Origin: Cytophagaceae bacterium
GTDB lineage: Bacteria; Bacteroidota; Bacteroidia; Cytophagales; UBA9547
Reading direction: 5' to 3'
Assembly: GCA_027488865.1 (NCBI GenBank)
Contig: JAIYAU010000061.1
Location: 1 to 64,000 of the forward strand
DNA length: 64,000 nucleotides
The stretch's first letter is position 1; the number at the start of each line of letters is the position of its first letter. Under the pieces are notes generated by a model, which searched no databases, was not told where the DNA came from, and was given only the letters and a program-made list of their open reading frames with translations. The position numbers and the translations under genes are program-made. Of the stretch, positions 25,501 through 33,882 are shown one piece after another.

Positions 25501-28500
25501 CACCTGGTTGGAGTTTATTGCGGAAAGTTTCAAAGGAAATGTCCAGTTCCTTGTTTGTATAGGGTACAGTTATAATTCGTGACTGAGTATAAGTTCTGTT
25601 TTCTTTCAAAAAAGTAAAAGAATAAGCGATGTTGCCCCTGTAACTTTCTTCAATAGGTATTTCAAATTTTTGTTGTTCATTTTTTAATTGCAACCATTTT
25701 CTTGATAAAAGTTTGCCTTCTTGCGAAATTTCATACAAAACATGAATATCATCGTAACCTGTTCCGAACACAAAAGCGGCCTTTTCGCCTGGTTCACCTG
25801 TTGACTTTAGATTACGCAACTTTTCTTCCTCAGGAAACGCTAATTGCTTCGAATCACTTTCAAATACTGTAAAACTTTTAACTTCACTTATGGAAGTTCC
25901 AAACTTGTCTTTAGTACTTATTTCGATTACATAACGTCCTTGTTTCCAGTTGACCAGTTTTTCCAACAGAAATTTTTTGGCTGTTGCGGTATTAAATTTC
26001 TTCTCAAAAACTTTCTCTGTTTTATCCCAGGTCGCTTCGTTCGTTTCGTCGGCGAATTCATCATAAGGAAACCACTTATCGTGATTTTCCTTTTGCATTA
26101 TCTGCAAATCTGGTTTTTCCCAACGACGATCACGGAACACCCTGTTAGGAGTTTTTAAAGCAAAGATGCTGATGGTGCCTTCTGCTGGTTCAAATTCACC
26201 GCTGAGGTTGGTGGTAACGATGTCAAATTCACCCTTTTGGCTCCGTTGTAGCTCTTCTGGTAGGTTGGTGCTCACATTTAAGGCTACATAACCAACAGCC
26301 ACTGATGTGTTTCCAGTTCTAGTTTCTCCATTTAAGTCTGTCACATCTGCATATACAGTGTAAGTAAACGTTGGTTGCGATTCTTTAGGCACAGTAAGGT
26401 CAGGGATGGCTTTAAACTTGATTTCAAAGTCCCCTTTTTCATTGGTTTTGCCCACTCCATTGATAACTTCCATGGCTGGAGAAGTTGGGTAATAACGGTA
26501 TCTCCAATACCACCAATAAGGAAAACTTGCTTGCCTTACCACTCTAAATTTAACTTGGGCATTATCAATATTAGCACCAGAATAGGCTTTAGCAACTACT
26601 TTAGCCACCACCTCGTCCTCTAATCTAAAACTGCCTTTTATGGGGTCAAATTTTACTTCAAATTTGGGTCTTTTATATTCTTCCACGCTAATGTAGACTT
26701 CGTCATCATAATTGGCGCTAATTTTCATTTGTCCTAAAAGGCCTGCAGAAGGTGCGGTGAATGTGCCGTTGAATGTCCCAAACTCATTGGTAATAAAATC
26801 TTGCTCCGCAATAACCTGCTGGTTGACATCATAAAAAGCAACATGAACGGAAGATTTTGCCACCACTTCTGCATTTTTTCCATTGGAGACATATTGTAAG
26901 CCTTTGAAATAAATAGTTTGCCCTGGACGATAGATACTTCTATCTGTGAAAAGCTGAATTTTGATATTTTCATTAGGAGGCTGAACCGTGGTTTTAGGAT
27001 TTTGATAAAATGAACGCGATCGGATGGCTTTATTACCAGAATAGAAATGGTCCTCGCCATATACAATATCAAGCACCAAAGTTCTATCTTCCTTGCTTGC
27101 GGGCACTTTGATATAACCTAGGTTATCAGAAACAAAAGTGCCAAGAAATTTATTCTTATTTTTGTAACTTGAATAATCATAATAACTTACGTTCACATCC
27201 ATTTTAGCCTGGGCCAAGGGTTTGCCAGAAGTTCTGCTCAACAAATAAAACTCATGGTCGTTGGTGGAATCAGCTTTGTCAATTAAACTAATATCTGTAA
27301 CCGTGGTAAGATCATAGGCTACCGCATGCTGGTTATAGCTAAATTCGGGATTGTCGGCGGTCATAATTACGTAATCGCCAAAAGGAAGCCCTTCTACGGG
27401 CAACTCAACACCATGTGATTGGTAATCACCGTCTGTAGGTAAGGTTTCGTTCCAAGACCTAAGGGGTGTTTTTTTGTTAAAATGGTCTACAAAAATTTCA
27501 TAATAGGATTTATAATCATTATTTTTCTTATAATAACTGTCACTTTTTTCTTGTATTACCTCTAGTTCTTTGGCATTGGTACTAAAAACGCGGAGGTAAA
27601 GCTTATTTAGGTTTTTATAACTGCATTTTAGTTTAAAATAACGATTGGGAATATTTGTTTCCTCCGTTTGAAAAGAAAAGCTTTTTTCTAAAATGGTTGT
27701 TTTTAAACTTCTACAATCTTGTGCACCTTCTGAAGAAGGAAATTTGGTAATAGCTTTGTCACAAATCTCTACAGTTTTTTGCAGTTCCCATTTGTATTGT
27801 GCACTCTGGGTAGGTTTGTATTTAAGCCCCCTTTGATAATAAACTTGTGCGATAAAGTAACTTACCCGTGTACTTACTTGGTTTTCAGCTACTTTTTGTT
27901 CCAATTTTTGTAAGGCATCAAGATACAATGCCTCCTTGTTGGCTGCGGCTGATTGGCCATTTACAAAAGTTAAACGTGCAAGATCTAACTCAACCAAAGC
28001 TGCTGGTTCTTTGTCGTTTAAATGAAATTTGACCAAATCACGATAGATAGAAATGGCATAATACTTAAAGGCCAGTGAATCGCCAGTTTTAATTTCAATT
28101 TTAGAGAAGTTCTCGGCGTCAGAGAGATATTTTTCATCATTAAGCACAAATTGATCTGCTGGTCTGGCAAGTGTTGGCTCCTCAGAACTAAAAAAATCAA
28201 TGGCACGATGGGCCACAAAATCATACAAAGTGGGGCGTAAATGTCTGGTATTGTATCCTTTGTGAATGAGTTCGTTATAAACCTCCAAAGGAGTATTCTG
28301 TAGCTTTTCTTTTTCAGCTAAGGCTTGAAGATGTTTAGAAGTGGTGATTTCTACTATTTTCCGCAGATCCCATGTACGAATATCGTCATTTTTATAGTTG
28401 ATGGTTTGGCTTCTACTTCCAAATTCGTAGCGATTCATTTGGTAATATTGCCAGTAAATTTCAGCGATCATCGAACTCAAGATAGGCTTGGCAGGAAAAC

Positions 28501-28807
28501 TAGCTTCCTTTTCATCCTTTTCCAGTTCCATTAGATTTTTTACAATCGCGTCCTCCTCTCGCCAAGACACCATTTTAAGGCGGTGAATAATTGCCTTGGC
28601 TAGTTGGTCGGCATTGTTTTGTTTTTTTGCGAGTTGGTATATTTTTTCAACTTCAACTAAAGCTGATTTTGGCAAACTTTTAAGCTGCAAAGAGTCGACC
28701 TTGGTCCATAATTTATAATATTCATTCATAGTTTTGGAGTTATTTATATTTTGTGAAAAAGACGATAAAGTGCCTACAAGGAGTATGGCCAAAATTAATT
28801 GTTTCAT
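22589..28807 (-). CDS. Bacterial alpha-2-macroglobulin family protein
   Basis: 2072 aa, exported (signal MKQLILAILLVGTLSSFSQ, no lipobox). Residues about 20-400 are a helical family-specific N-terminus. Macroglobulin domains follow (MG2-like at about 620-720 with FTDRSIYRPGQTIYFKG), and ANYDDEVYISVEEYKRPKF leads into further beta domains. A serine/glutamate-rich bait-like region lies near 1215-1275. The A2M domain at about 1285-1380 has RWKMLGFSHTKDM. The thioester motif CAEQ (Cys1524, in YPYECAEQTFSRF) is intact, followed by the helical thioester domain (GGGAWPWF, HIACGLGHL) and a receptor-like end. Probably traps foreign proteases at the cell surface. No penicillin-binding protein 1C gene is adjacent, unlike the enterobacterial arrangement. 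Confidence 0.88.
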   Translation of the reverse strand: MKQLILAILLVGTLSSFSQNINNSKTMNEYYKLWTKVDSLQLKSLPKSALVEVEKIYQLAKKQNNADQLAKAIIHRLKMVSWREEDAIVKNLMELEKDEKEASFPAKPILSSMIAEIYWQYYQMNRYEFGSRSQTINYKNDDIRTWDLRKIVEITTSKHLQALAEKEKLQNTPLEVYNELIHKGYNTRHLRPTLYDFVAHRAIDFFSSEEPTLARPADQFVLNDEKYLSDAENFSKIEIKTGDSLAFKYYAISIYRDLVKFHLNDKEPAALVELDLARLTFVNGQSAAANKEALYLDALQKLEQKVAENQVSTRVSYFIAQVYYQRGLKYKPTQSAQYKWELQKTVEICDKAITKFPSSEGAQDCRSLKTTILEKSFSFQTEETNIPNRYFKLKCSYKNLNKLYLRVFSTNAKELEVIQEKSDSYYKKNNDYKSYYEIFVDHFNKKTPLRSWNETLPTDGDYQSHGVELPVEGLPFGDYVIMTADNPEFSYNQHAVAYDLTTVTDISLIDKADSTNDHEFYLLSRTSGKPLAQAKMDVNVSYYDYSSYKNKNKFLGTFVSDNLGYIKVPASKEDRTLVLDIVYGEDHFYSGNKAIRSRSFYQNPKTTVQPPNENIKIQLFTDRSIYRPGQTIYFKGLQYVSNGKNAEVVAKSSVHVAFYDVNQQVIAEQDFITNEFGTFNGTFTAPSAGLLGQMKISANYDDEVYISVEEYKRPKFEVKFDPIKGSFRLEDEVVAKVVAKAYSGANIDNAQVKFRVVRQASFPYWWYWRYRYYPTSPAMEVINGVGKTNEKGDFEIKFKAIPDLTVPKESQPTFTYTVYADVTDLNGETRTGNTSVAVGYVALNVSTNLPEELQRSQKGEFDIVTTNLSGEFEPAEGTISIFALKTPNRVFRDRRWEKPDLQIMQKENHDKWFPYDEFADETNEATWDKTEKVFEKKFNTATAKKFLLEKLVNWKQGRYVIEISTKDKFGTSISEVKSFTVFESDSKQLAFPEEEKLRNLKSTGEPGEKAAFVFGTGYDDIHVLYEISQEGKLLSRKWLQLKNEQQKFEIPIEESYRGNIAYSFTFLKENRTYTQSRIITVPYTNKELDISFETFRNKLQPGEAEEWKLKIKGKTADKVMAEMVASLYDASLDAFRPHNWFLNIYQQYNGVRNWNTSNGGYGTTQFNLVSNGWNNHTSGSSRSYDYLNWFGYSFGGYYRSWYEDDLSFSMEGASMDEVQVTGGNKSRKDKKMASPKMALQSMGAIRSELSKEEADSFASSAPAEDGEMAEENKEEAPTSFEDVKVRTNFNETAFFYPALQTDESGNIVIKFTIPEALTRWKMLGFSHTKDMKFGLVQNELVTQKDLMVVPNVPRFFRENDKITFATKVTNLTDKEVNGKADLLLFDALTMKEITPKIMEAVHGKFNTIGERDFTAKAGESTLLEWNLMIPEGVEAITYRVVAKAGNFSDGEEMAIPVLTNRMLVTETMPMPIRSKQTKTYTLDKLANNKSTTLRNHRLTLEFTSQPAWYAIQALPYIMEYPYECAEQTFSRFYANSIASHIVNSDPKIKRVFDIWKTKQPDALLSNLEKNQELKNILLEETPWVRQAKDESEAKRRVAVLFDLNKMTSELDRALDKLVKMQKGGGAWPWFDGMPEDRYITQHIACGLGHLDHLGIRDVRDNAKVWNMTTSAIAYLDRRMVEDYEELKRLAKKGDIKLSDQHIWHNHIHYLYMRSFFKDVEIKKNHKEAFDYFFGQSKKYWTSFGRYTQGMMAIAQHRYGEVAVPQSIIKSIREHALVSEEMGMYWKENYGYYWYEAPIESQALMIELFAEVAKDTKAVDDLKVWLIKEKQTTQWKTTKATAEACYALLLQGTNWLASDDMVEITIGNTKLEPKKMDDVQVEAGTGYFKKAWSGAEITDNMGKVTLEKKDEGVSWGALYWQYFEQLDKITPAETPLKLKKELFLQQNTPTGPVITPVVEKTKLTPGDLLKVRIELRVDRNMEYVHMKDMRASGFEPTNVLSQYKYQDGLHYYESTRDAATNFFMGYLPKGTYVFEYPLRVSQKGDFSNGITTIQCMYAPEFSSHSEGIRVKVE

Positions 28808-29034
28808 ATATAAAGTACTGTTTTTATCAATTCTATGGATAGATGTTAAGAAGTTTAATTTTCCATAAATCTAACAGAATTACTTAAAAAATAAAAAGAG
28901 AATGAAGTTTGTGGGGTATGGGCAAGACCTTAAAGTCGTACTTTGTCTGAATTAGGATTGAGCTGATTTTTGGGATTGGAAATACTCATATGGATACTTA
29001 GGTAAGCTTTCGCAACAAGGCGATATTTTGTGGG

Positions 29035-29511
29035 TTAGAATTCTAGTCCTACAAAAATCTTAACATTTGATTCCACTATATTTACCACTTCTAATTCATC
29101 TTGGAACAACATCAAGTATAATTTCTTTTCATAGTAGATAAGAAATGGAGCGCCTCTGTATAATTCGAAGTGACTCAAACAATAGCAGTCACGTACTGAT
29201 TGAAGTTTTATTTTGCCCTTAAAAAGACCAGGAACAGTAGTACGTTTGTATTTTACTAAATACAAATTGCTGTCTAAGTTAACAAACCAATCATTTGGAT
29301 TTGTATTTTCGATCGGAGTACTCGATGGTTCGTAATTTTCAGAAAACCTATTCAAAAAAACATTTTGTACTGGAGTAGGAATCTCGCTAAACTTTACTAT
29401 TTCATATTTTAGGCTATCAATATCTACACATTTATTTGAATAAATATACAAACCTGTTATTAACGCAATACCAAAAAAGAAATAAACAAAGTTTTTATTA
29501 AAATTATTCAT
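29035..29511 (-). CDS. Hypothetical membrane-anchored protein
   Basis: 158 aa. One N-terminal hydrophobic segment (residues about 8-26, FVYFFFGIALITGLYIYS) is followed by a cysteine, then an extracytoplasmic domain of mixed strands with a Cys-x-Cys (DCYCLSHFEL). No family recognised. The gene lies between the alpha-2-macroglobulin gene and a broken toxin-antitoxin locus. The coding look of the frame is fair (few rare patterns, proper ATG at 29511), but expression is unproven. Confidence 0.5.
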   Translation of the reverse strand: MNNFNKNFVYFFFGIALITGLYIYSNKCVDIDSLKYEIVKFSEIPTPVQNVFLNRFSENYEPSSTPIENTNPNDWFVNLDSNLYLVKYKRTTVPGLFKGKIKLQSVRDCYCLSHFELYRGAPFLIYYEKKLYLMLFQDELEVVNIVESNVKIFVGLEF

Positions 29512-29595
29512 AGGCAGGAGTTTTGGGTACGAAAATGAATTTCTGTACCGGAGGGAGCGAAAACAAATATTATATTTTGTATATAGAAGTTTATA

Positions 29596-29889
29596 TCAGC
29601 TAAAGTTATATTTACTTTCTTTGTCATTGCGATTTTCATCCCAAACTGATTCTTTGGGATTAAAATTATAAAAAATGAGGTAGTCACGAACAATTTTAAC
29701 TCTGGTGTTCTCAACGTTTGTTTTTCTACCAGCTTCAGGAAACTTAGCGACAAGCTAAGGTATTTCCTTAAACAACTTATTAAGTTTAATACTATATCTT
29801 TTTGATGAAGTTCGAACGATCCAATATTCTAAGATTTCCTTTCGTTCAATGTTTGCGCTTCTTGTCCAAATTACCTTTCTTTTAGCCAT
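29596..29889 (-). pseudogene. RelE/ParE-family toxin with an in-frame amber stop
   Basis: Minus-strand frame from ATG 29889 reads MAKRKVIWTRSANIERKEIL, then EYWIVRTSSKRYSIKLNKLF. A TAG at 29755-29757 interrupts codon 45. The same frame then continues LVAKFPEAGRKTNVENTRVK and IVRDYLIFYN, which is diagnostic of ParE/RelE ribonuclease or gyrase toxins of Bacteroidota. It ends SVWDENRNDKE...S at TGA 29596-29598. The region before WDENRND seems about four residues short. The length (97 sense codons) matches intact family members. The start overlaps the antitoxin gene by 19 bases, as in functional pairs. The product would be inactive. Confidence 0.85.
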
Positions 29890-30107
29890 GATTCGATTTC
29901 AATGTTCGCTTCTTTTTCAGACAAAATATCAGATTGCGAATATTCATTTTTCGCTTTGGCGATTCTGTTTTTTTGGTTCACGTTCAACTCATATACCTCA
30001 TTTTCTAACTCAAAATCTAAAAGTCTCTTTATTTCTTGAATGATCCTAATTTCCTTTAATTGACTTATTTTATTGATCAAATCTATTTTTAAATCCGAAG
30101 TACTCAT
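29871..30107 (-). CDS. Type II antitoxin of a ParE/RelE-type module
   Basis: 78 aa, all helical and charged: MSTSDLKIDLINKISQLKE, then IRIIQEIKRLLDFELENEVY, an RIAKAKNEY helix, and a terminal IESWLKER. This is the standard small antitoxin that precedes ParE/RelE toxins in Bacteroidota. The N-terminal part probably dimerises and the C-terminal helix wraps the toxin. The reading frame is intact although its toxin carries a stop codon. The gene overlaps the toxin start by 19 bases, so they were a coupled operon. It may now act as an orphan antitoxin or simply await decay. Confidence 0.8.
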   Translation of the reverse strand: MSTSDLKIDLINKISQLKEIRIIQEIKRLLDFELENEVYELNVNQKNRIAKAKNEYSQSDILSEKEANIEIESWLKER

Positions 30108-30281
30108 ACTTAATTCGTTTAATTCAAATATACTAAAATATTAGATCGAATGTAATTCAAAAGGGCTGTATTTTTCAAACAAATATATCTTATTAGTTCA
30201 ATTATTCATTGTTAAAAATAGCAAGCTAAATATCAATCAAATTGTACTTTTCTCATATTTTTTCACCATAACCGCAGTTTT

Positions 30282-30336
30282 CATCTTCCGAGCATCTTCC
30301 GAGTATCATCCAAGAGTCTTCCATGCATCTTATAAT
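30282..30336. repeat. Five 11-bp tandem repeats in intergenic DNA
   Basis: Units of 11 bases: CATCTTCCGAG twice exactly (30282-30303), then TATCATCCAAG, AGTCTTCCATG and CATCTTATAAT with decreasing match. The rest of the 380-base gap (30108-30487) has no gene. One unit is about one helical turn, so the array could phase DNA bending, or it may be replication slippage. Confidence 0.7.
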
Positions 30337-30487
30337 TGGATATTTTTTAGGGAGTGGCTCGAACTAACAACTATTACCTTACTCGCATTACCTAGGTTTA
30401 ATACAAGTATTCTCTTCTGCTTGAAACTTAAAATAAAATCTAACTTGGCACTTAATCTTTATAGGTACCAAGTTTGATTCTAAATAA

Positions 30488-31855
30488 TTATTTAACGATT
30501 ACAACTCCTTTGGTGGTGTTAATAAACGTGCCAGTAATTTTAACAAAATAATTGCCAGCATAAAGTAATCTTGTATCTAAAATGGAGGTGGTGGTACCTT
30601 GATTTATGGTCGATTGCATTAATAATTTTCCACTAAGATCAAGCAATTCAACTTTTAAGTTTTCGGTATTTAGGCCCACTATTTGTACGGCTATAAAATC
30701 ACTCGAAGGGTTGGGGTATACATCTATTTTTGAAGCTCCTTTATCATCTTCTACACTCGTAACAGATGTGTACTTGGTGGTGGTTTCGGTTACACTTGTT
30801 ACTTTGCTTCCTGTTACATTACCATAAAAGGTGGGTCCAATCACGTAGGGATAAACGGATGTGTTAAATTCGTTTACCGTGGCAAAATAACAATAGATGC
30901 CCGCTGGGTATTCTGGTGTTACGCAAAATCTACCATTGTGCTCATCCAAATAGTCAGGGGTGTTGGCAGTGGTGGCGGTATAAACATAGTCTTCTCTAAA
31001 ATATCCATTAAAAAATGTTTGTTTTCCGTCGGTACTCACTGCATTTATGTTAGGGCCGTTAGTTCTTGTGGTGTTAGTACTTAAGGAGTAACTAGATTTC
31101 ATTCTGGTAATACCTCCGGTACCATTTACATTTTTATATCCGTATGCTCCGTATATCGGAAATCCATCATAAGCGAAACCTATCAAAGGTGAATGTTTCG
31201 TAGCATCAATGGTGTATAAACCTTCTGAATTGTATGTATCACAAATGGAAGAATAAGAATTGGAGGTTTTGCTATCGTATTTAAAAGCGCTGGGGTTTTG
31301 GTGATGATGGTAGTTGGTGCCAGCTGGATGGCCTTTTGCACAATCAAAACCAAGTTTCTCGGCAGGAATGGCATCTCTGTTCCATGCAATAGTGCCGGAA
31401 CATGTAGGATTTCCCGGGCCACCACATATTCGTTTATTGGTATTGTCCCAAGCAACACCATCTCGATAGTCAAACAGAGAAACGCCATTGATGAATATCC
31501 CACAATTGCCCGAGCTAGTTGCGGTTGGGGTACCCGTATTTTGAGTAGGTGATAAAGGCAATTTATAGATTGCGTTTTGGTTACCAGCAACGTTTGGATT
31601 TCCATCGCCAGTAAATATCCCTGTGGGATAAGCAGGTATTCCAGTGGTATTTATATAAACGGAAGTACTAGAATAGCGCACTTGCTGACAGTTTGCCAAT
31701 ACGGTCATTGTTTGGGCTGTACCTCCTGTAGCTGCCGTATAAAACTTACCAAATACCGAATTATTTTGCAACCAACTCGTTATGACCGGATTGGTTTGGG
31801 CCTTGCACAAGAGACTTAATAACGAGAGGGTAAAAACTAAAATGTTCTTGATCAT
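30488..31855 (-). CDS. T9SS-secreted YHYH-domain protein
   Basis: 455 aa. Signal peptide MIKNILVFTLSLLSLLCKAQ. The YHYH domain spans about residues 80-340. Its histidine core is GHPAGTNYHHHQNPSAF, with the paired motifs HSPLIGFAYDGFPIYGAYGY and DEHNGRFCVTPEYPAGIYCYF that mark this family. Cysteines and histidines suggest metal binding; the biochemical role is not established. The C-terminus (IDVYPNPSSDFIAVQ to TTKGVVIVK) is a T9SS type A sorting domain. It lies 300 bases downstream of the MbnH/MbnP-like pair on the same strand, which suggests a shared metal-related (copper) theme, as inference. A 13-bp palindrome lies upstream. Confidence 0.85.
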   Translation of the reverse strand: MIKNILVFTLSLLSLLCKAQTNPVITSWLQNNSVFGKFYTAATGGTAQTMTVLANCQQVRYSSTSVYINTTGIPAYPTGIFTGDGNPNVAGNQNAIYKLPLSPTQNTGTPTATSSGNCGIFINGVSLFDYRDGVAWDNTNKRICGGPGNPTCSGTIAWNRDAIPAEKLGFDCAKGHPAGTNYHHHQNPSAFKYDSKTSNSYSSICDTYNSEGLYTIDATKHSPLIGFAYDGFPIYGAYGYKNVNGTGGITRMKSSYSLSTNTTRTNGPNINAVSTDGKQTFFNGYFREDYVYTATTANTPDYLDEHNGRFCVTPEYPAGIYCYFATVNEFNTSVYPYVIGPTFYGNVTGSKVTSVTETTTKYTSVTSVEDDKGASKIDVYPNPSSDFIAVQIVGLNTENLKVELLDLSGKLLMQSTINQGTTTSILDTRLLYAGNYFVKITGTFINTTKGVVIVK

Positions 31856-31918
31856 TGCTTTACTGTTTTGTTTGTTTTTATAAGTGTTTAGAAGATACTA
31901 TTTTAACAATCTTTCTTT

Positions 31919-31959
31919 GATATTAAAAAATATTCTTTTATTTCAAATTTTTTAATATC
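31919..31959. repeat. Perfect 13-bp inverted repeat upstream of the YHYH gene
   Basis: GATATTAAAAAAT (31919-31931) and ATTTTTTAATATC (31947-31959) are exact inverted copies with a 15-base spacer, 64 bases upstream of the YHYH start. It could be an operator or a terminator for the mbnH-like gene; AT-richness makes chance symmetry possible. Confidence 0.4.
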
Positions 31960-32155
31960 CGCTTATTAGTCGAGAAGCCTCTTAGGTTTGTATTGTATAG
32001 ATGATAGTCGTAATTCAAAAATAAAACTTTGCGGGCTATCACTTGAGACCATTAGGTTTGCGTAATACTAATTCCTACGTTGAAAAATTTAATTGGTTTA
32101 TGAAACAAGTAATTCTAGCTCAAATATCCACTTAGCTTATAACAAGGTAGTCGTA

Positions 32156-33187
32156 TTATTTAGTCGACTCTGCAAAAACTTCTTTAGGGTAGGCGAAGCT
32201 AGTATTGTATAGAAATGACTTATCAGTAAGCGTAAAAAGGAAAGCCATGAGATCTACTTTTTCATTGGAAGTTAACTTAATGGGATTTTGAAGTTCTTTG
32301 GCCAAAGTGTTACTCTTTTTTATGCCTAAAGTGTAATGATTAAGTACTTGAGATAGCCTTTTAAATCTTCCATCATGCATATAAGGGTAAGAGAACTCAA
32401 TATTACGAAGGGTAGGTACTTTAAACTTTAGTGAGTCTGAGGCAATCTTGGTTACTCCGAATCTTCCCAAATCCCTAAGCGAGGTGTCTATAGCCAAGCC
32501 ATTATTACTGAAATTATTGTTGGTAAAAAGTGGTTCAGTATGGCATGATGCACAATTTTGTTGAAATAAAAGATAGCCATTTTTTTCTTGATCGGTAAAT
32601 ACCGACTGATCGCGCATCACACTATCGTATTTAGAATTGCTCGAAACCAAGGTAAGCATAAATTGAGAAATGGCTTTTAATGTATGTTCCCCAGTAATGA
32701 TGGAATCGCCAAATGAGTTATAATACAATTTAGGGTATATTTTGGTTGCTTGTAATTTGGACACTACATGGATGATATTTTCGTCCATTTCTGCTATATT
32801 ATGAATAGGGGCCAATGCTTGCATATCCAAATGATTAATGGCACCATCTCTCATAAAAAGTCGTTGCCAAGCCAAATTAATTAAACTTGGCGAATTGCGA
32901 ATCCCTATTTTGTCATCGATACCATGGCTTAAAGCATGGTCTGAATGGGTAAATGCAGAAAATTGAGCGTGGCAGCTTGCACAAGAAATCGTATTATTTC
33001 TCGAAAGGATGGGATCATAAAATAAAGCCCTGCCCAATAAAATTTTAGGTGGCGACAAGGGATTCTTAGAAAAGTCATAAACTGGTTCTGGGAAATTTAC
33101 AGGCACCACAAACAAGGCTTCTTTAACAAATCGATATGCACTAAGTACAACGCAAAATATGGCCAGGGTAACAATCTTCTTTTTCAT
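32156..33187 (-). CDS. Di-haem cytochrome c peroxidase family protein, MbnH-like
   Basis: 343 aa, exported (N-terminal hydrophobic helix, residues 4-18). Two CxxCH haem c sites: CASCH at 69-73 and CASCH at 212-216. The MauG/CcpA fold marks are LGRALFYDPILSRNNTISC, GIRNSPSLINLAW, MRDGA, and VPTLRNIEFSYPYMHDGRF. Its start codon overlaps the stop of the MbnP-like gene upstream by 4 bases. MbnH enzymes use two haems to oxidise a tryptophan of MbnP to kynurenine, creating a copper site. That partnership is the best reading here because of the adjacent MbnP. Alternative: a plain hydrogen-peroxide-reducing cytochrome c peroxidase. Confidence 0.85.
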   Translation of the reverse strand: MKKKIVTLAIFCVVLSAYRFVKEALFVVPVNFPEPVYDFSKNPLSPPKILLGRALFYDPILSRNNTISCASCHAQFSAFTHSDHALSHGIDDKIGIRNSPSLINLAWQRLFMRDGAINHLDMQALAPIHNIAEMDENIIHVVSKLQATKIYPKLYYNSFGDSIITGEHTLKAISQFMLTLVSSNSKYDSVMRDQSVFTDQEKNGYLLFQQNCASCHTEPLFTNNNFSNNGLAIDTSLRDLGRFGVTKIASDSLKFKVPTLRNIEFSYPYMHDGRFKRLSQVLNHYTLGIKKSNTLAKELQNPIKLTSNEKVDLMAFLFTLTDKSFLYNTSFAYPKEVFAESTK

Positions 33188-33882
33188 TTATGGTAAACAG
33201 TAAAAGAATTTGCAATAATTTTTGAAAGCAAAACTCCTTCCGTGCTAGGAGACATAATGTGATTTGATTTTGCTAAATCAATGGATGTAATAATTTTACT
33301 AATATCTAATTGTAAACTCACTTTTGTTTTATTTTTCACTGGAAAGATTAAGGTTTGTAGGCCAACATAAGGCGACATATACCCTCCTAGGTGAAACTGA
33401 AATTCGTTGTTACGTGTATTGCAAAGCACACTTTGGCCTTCTAATTTAAAATTAATATAACCACTTTGCCAAGTCCAATACATGCCTTTTGTGGGGTCGA
33501 GATCATTACCCATTGCGCCTGATACATTTGTTGCGCTGTCAATGCCGATGTTAAATCTTAGTTCATCATATGACAACTTTGAATCACTAGCAATAGCGAT
33601 TTGAAGAGAGGCAGCGTTGCTAAAATCCACTAAATGAAAACTATTTTTTTCTTCAAATACAATTTTGTGTCTTTTAAGGAATTGTATTTTTGATACATAA
33701 AATTTTAAGGTCGTGATTTGAACATCGTTAGAATCGTTGGCCAAAGTTAAAGTATCTGAAAAATTAAACCTAGTTGCCCCCTCTTTCACCACAAACTGCA
33801 TCGTGTATAAATTTTGTGCCCAATCCTTGTTTGATAATATCAACAAACAAAATAGGATGCTATATTTTACTTTTTGTATCAA
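33184..33882 (-). CDS. MbnP family copper-associated protein
   Basis: 232 aa, exported (YSILFCLLILSNKDWAQ). Family marks: LKFYVSKIQFLKRH, then LRFNIGIDSATNVSGAMG, then LDPTKGMYWTWQSGYINFK with tryptophans W136 and W138, and FHLGGYMSPY with H164. In characterised pairs a tryptophan is converted to kynurenine by MbnH for copper binding; which tryptophan would be used here cannot be told. The start is TTG at 33882: upstream the frame reaches a TGA without an ATG, and the signal peptide needs this start. The stop overlaps the MbnH-like start (ATGA-type), so the genes are translationally coupled. Confidence 0.82.
   Translation of the reverse strand: MIQKVKYSILFCLLILSNKDWAQNLYTMQFVVKEGATRFNFSDTLTLANDSNDVQITTLKFYVSKIQFLKRHKIVFEEKNSFHLVDFSNAASLQIAIASDSKLSYDELRFNIGIDSATNVSGAMGNDLDPTKGMYWTWQSGYINFKLEGQSVLCNTRNNEFQFHLGGYMSPYVGLQTLIFPVKNKTKVSLQLDISKIITSIDLAKSNHIMSPSTEGVLLSKIIANSFTVYHK

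Noticed and set aside
29508..29753. 81-aa minus-strand ORF
   Set aside because: It is an out-of-frame reading of the toxin's C-terminal half; the correct frame shows the ParE/RelE motif FPEAGRKTNVENTRVKIVRD.
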